From assembly GCA_016200385.1 (NCBI GenBank), contig JACQEV010000201.1, positions 1 to 15,282 on the forward strand: a stretch of 15,282 nucleotides of DNA, read 5' to 3'. A program made the translations under genes and the position numbers. Origin of the DNA: Candidatus Methylomirabilota bacterium. GTDB taxonomy: Bacteria > Methylomirabilota > Methylomirabilia > Methylomirabilales > Methylomirabilaceae. The notes under the pieces were generated by a model, which made no database searches, was not told where the DNA came from, and saw only the letters and a list, made by a program, of their open reading frames with translations. Shown piece after piece: positions 14,175-15,282 of the stretch (its first letter is position 1; each line of letters begins with the position of its first letter).

Positions 14175-14221
14175 GGGCTTGCTCCCGCGCTGGTTCCTTT
14201 GGTGCGGGAGCAAGCCTTTTT
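14175..14221 (+). terminator. Intrinsic terminator of the fdh operon
   Basis: GGCTTGCTCCCGC (14176-14188) and GCGGGAGCAAGCC (14204-14216) are perfect 13-bp arms with a 15-nt loop, followed directly by five T (14217-14221). Flanking A residues before the left arm can pair with the T-run and lengthen the stem. It begins about 40 bp after the fdhC stop and ends 13 bp before the start of the second fdhE. Confidence 0.95.
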
Positions 14222-14234
14222 CATTGGAGACGAT

Positions 14235-15081
14235 ATGCTGCGAGGACACCAGTGGGAAGCTGTTGGTGAATCCCTAGCTGGGCTCAAGCGGCGGAAGCCG
14301 GAGCTTGATGAGCTGCTCACCTTTTATGAGCGCCTCCTGCTTGCCCAGCATGAGGCGCCTGTCCGGATCGACATTGATGCCCGGGATAATGGCCTCTTGA
14401 GGGATCGCGTCCGGCGGGGAGAGCCGCTACTTCGCCGATGGGAGTTTCCACTGGACCTCGAGTCAGCCGAATCCCTCTTTCGCGCGCTCAACCAGCTCGC
14501 CAAGACGCGAGGGGGTCAGGTCGGAAGCCTCCGCAATAGCCATTGAAATAGCCCTTGAAGAGGGGAGGCCGCTTCTCCCATCCCTGCTCACGGGGGCATC
14601 GGCTGAAGAGGGGTATGCGTATGCGGTTGCGCATGAGCACGGCCTGGACCCCAAGCTCCTCCAGACCCTGGCTGAATGGAGCGTGCGTCCCAGCCTGGAG
14701 GCCTTCGCTGAAATGCTCGGCGCACGTCGGAAAGGGGTACGCTGGGAAGAGGCGATCTGTCCCATTTGCGGGTCGGCGCCAGGCTTCGCGGAGCTCAGAG
14801 GCGAAGACGTGACCAGCCTGCGCTTCCTTTACTGCAGTCTGTGTGGGTTCGAGTGGCAGTTTCGTCGGGTCGGCTGCCCGTTTTGCGACTGTACGGATCA
14901 CAAGCAGCTCGGCACCCTCTTCGCTGAAGGGGACCATCGATGTTTTCTTGAAGTCTGCGAGTAGTGTCACCGTTACATCAAGACCGTAGACAACCGTACC
15001 CACTTCGGCTTGATCCCCGAGGTAGAAACCATGGCCGCCACTCCCCTGGACTTGGTTGCCCGTGAGCGCGGGTACGTCTAG
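14235..15081 (+). pseudogene. Second fdhE paralogue, frameshifted and with an amber codon
   Basis: From ATG 14235 (GGAGA at 14226-14230) the frame reads MLRGHQWEAVGESLAGLKRR and aligns with the intact FdhE to about residue 94. It then runs off to a stop at 14546. The FdhE reading resumes one frame over, from a run of five G at 14511-14515: SEASAIAIEIALEEG, AEEGYAYAVAHEHGLDP, RPSLEAFAEML, CPICGSAP, FAELRGED, CSLC, CPFC. Inside the fourth knuckle an in-frame TAG (14962-14964) gives C-E-stop-C, after which the frame continues HRYIKTVDNR ... HFGLIPEVE to a second TAG at 15079-15081. Removing one G and reading through the amber would restore a full FdhE of about 282 residues. By eye roughly half of the residues match the intact copy, so the two are old paralogues. 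A sequencing error could explain the G-run but hardly the amber. Confidence 0.85.
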
Positions 15082-15158
15082 TCCCCCATCGATGAGACCT
15101 GGCGACCTGATTTGCCAAGACACGGCGAGGCACGTGATCCCTCCCATCGGGTTTCTCT

Positions 15159-15282
15159 ATGTCAACGCCTGAGCAGGAGGAGGCCAAGCGACGCCAGGGG
15201 GAGGTGAACTACCGCCCGACCGAAAGGTTCCGGCGATGCTGGAACTGCGGTCACTTTCGCGTGCCGAGCGCGTGCGCCTTGG
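15159..15282 (+). CDS. Start of a small Cys-rich protein, truncated by the window end
   Basis: An open frame from ATG 15159 runs off the window after 41 codons. The visible part is a charged leader (STPEQEEAKRRQGEVNYRP) followed by CWNCGHFRVPSACAL, giving Cys27, Cys30 and Cys39. CxxCxFx(n)CxL patterns occur in small iron-sulfur proteins of the high-potential type and in zinc-binding miniproteins; which one cannot be decided without the remaining sequence. No strong ribosome binding site is visible before the ATG. The charged start rules out an export signal unless the true start lies elsewhere. It follows the broken fdhE by 77 bp on the same strand. Confidence 0.45.
   Translation, partial: MSTPEQEEAKRRQGEVNYRPTERFRRCWNCGHFRVPSACAL

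Overview
The window is a moderately GC-rich bacterial chromosome segment of about 15 kb with compact gene spacing and strong purine-rich ribosome binding sites. The gene mix is a Tat-exported formate dehydrogenase with an NrfD-type membrane subunit, FdhE maturation factors, a BON lipoprotein, and a cyclophilin/quinone oxidoreductase cluster. This fits an anaerobic or facultatively anaerobic, deep-branching Gram-negative such as the NC10 (Methylomirabilis), Rokubacteria or Nitrospirae groups. That placement is my inference from gene content and style; nothing in the window proves it.

Left part (1-4765, mostly + strand): the tail of a GYD-domain protein; a ribonuclease Z-like metallo-beta-lactamase gene that has lost its middle and changed frame (pseudogene); a small phosphatase strikingly like eukaryotic DUSP23/VHZ; a 7-bp-period tandem repeat; a likely operon of cyclophilin, an unknown 94-aa protein and a zinc-independent quinone oxidoreductase with 4-nt coupling; a zinc-ribbon miniprotein; and a secreted Spy/CpxP-like protein. 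The - strand gene pdxA (4807-5853) converges on the Spy-like gene and has its own well-formed extended -10 promoter.

Middle part (5900-7574): a BON-domain lipoprotein, a small two-segment membrane protein with an acidic tail, and two gene-poor stretches. The second stretch (7108-7574) is the leader of the formate dehydrogenase operon. It carries a TTGACA-N17-TAGATT promoter candidate and a perfect FNR/CRP-family palindrome, TTGAT-CCAG-ATCAA, suggesting oxygen- or redox-responsive control.

Right part (7575-15282): fdhA (Mo/W catalytic subunit, Tat signal, Cys rather than Sec at the active site), fdhB (16-Cys iron-sulfur subunit with a C-terminal anchor), an unrecognised 91-aa Cys protein, fdhE, an unrecognised 122-aa protein, and fdhC (8-TM NrfD-like quinone-interacting subunit). 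A textbook intrinsic terminator follows. The inferred enzyme oxidises formate outside the cytoplasmic membrane and passes electrons through FdhB to NrfD and the quinone pool, with FdhE maturing FdhA before export. Immediately after the terminator lies a second, diverged fdhE carrying one frameshift in a G5 run and an in-frame amber codon inside its last CxxC. The window ends in the start of a small Cys-rich protein. No tRNA, rRNA, CRISPR array, insertion sequence or integrase was seen.
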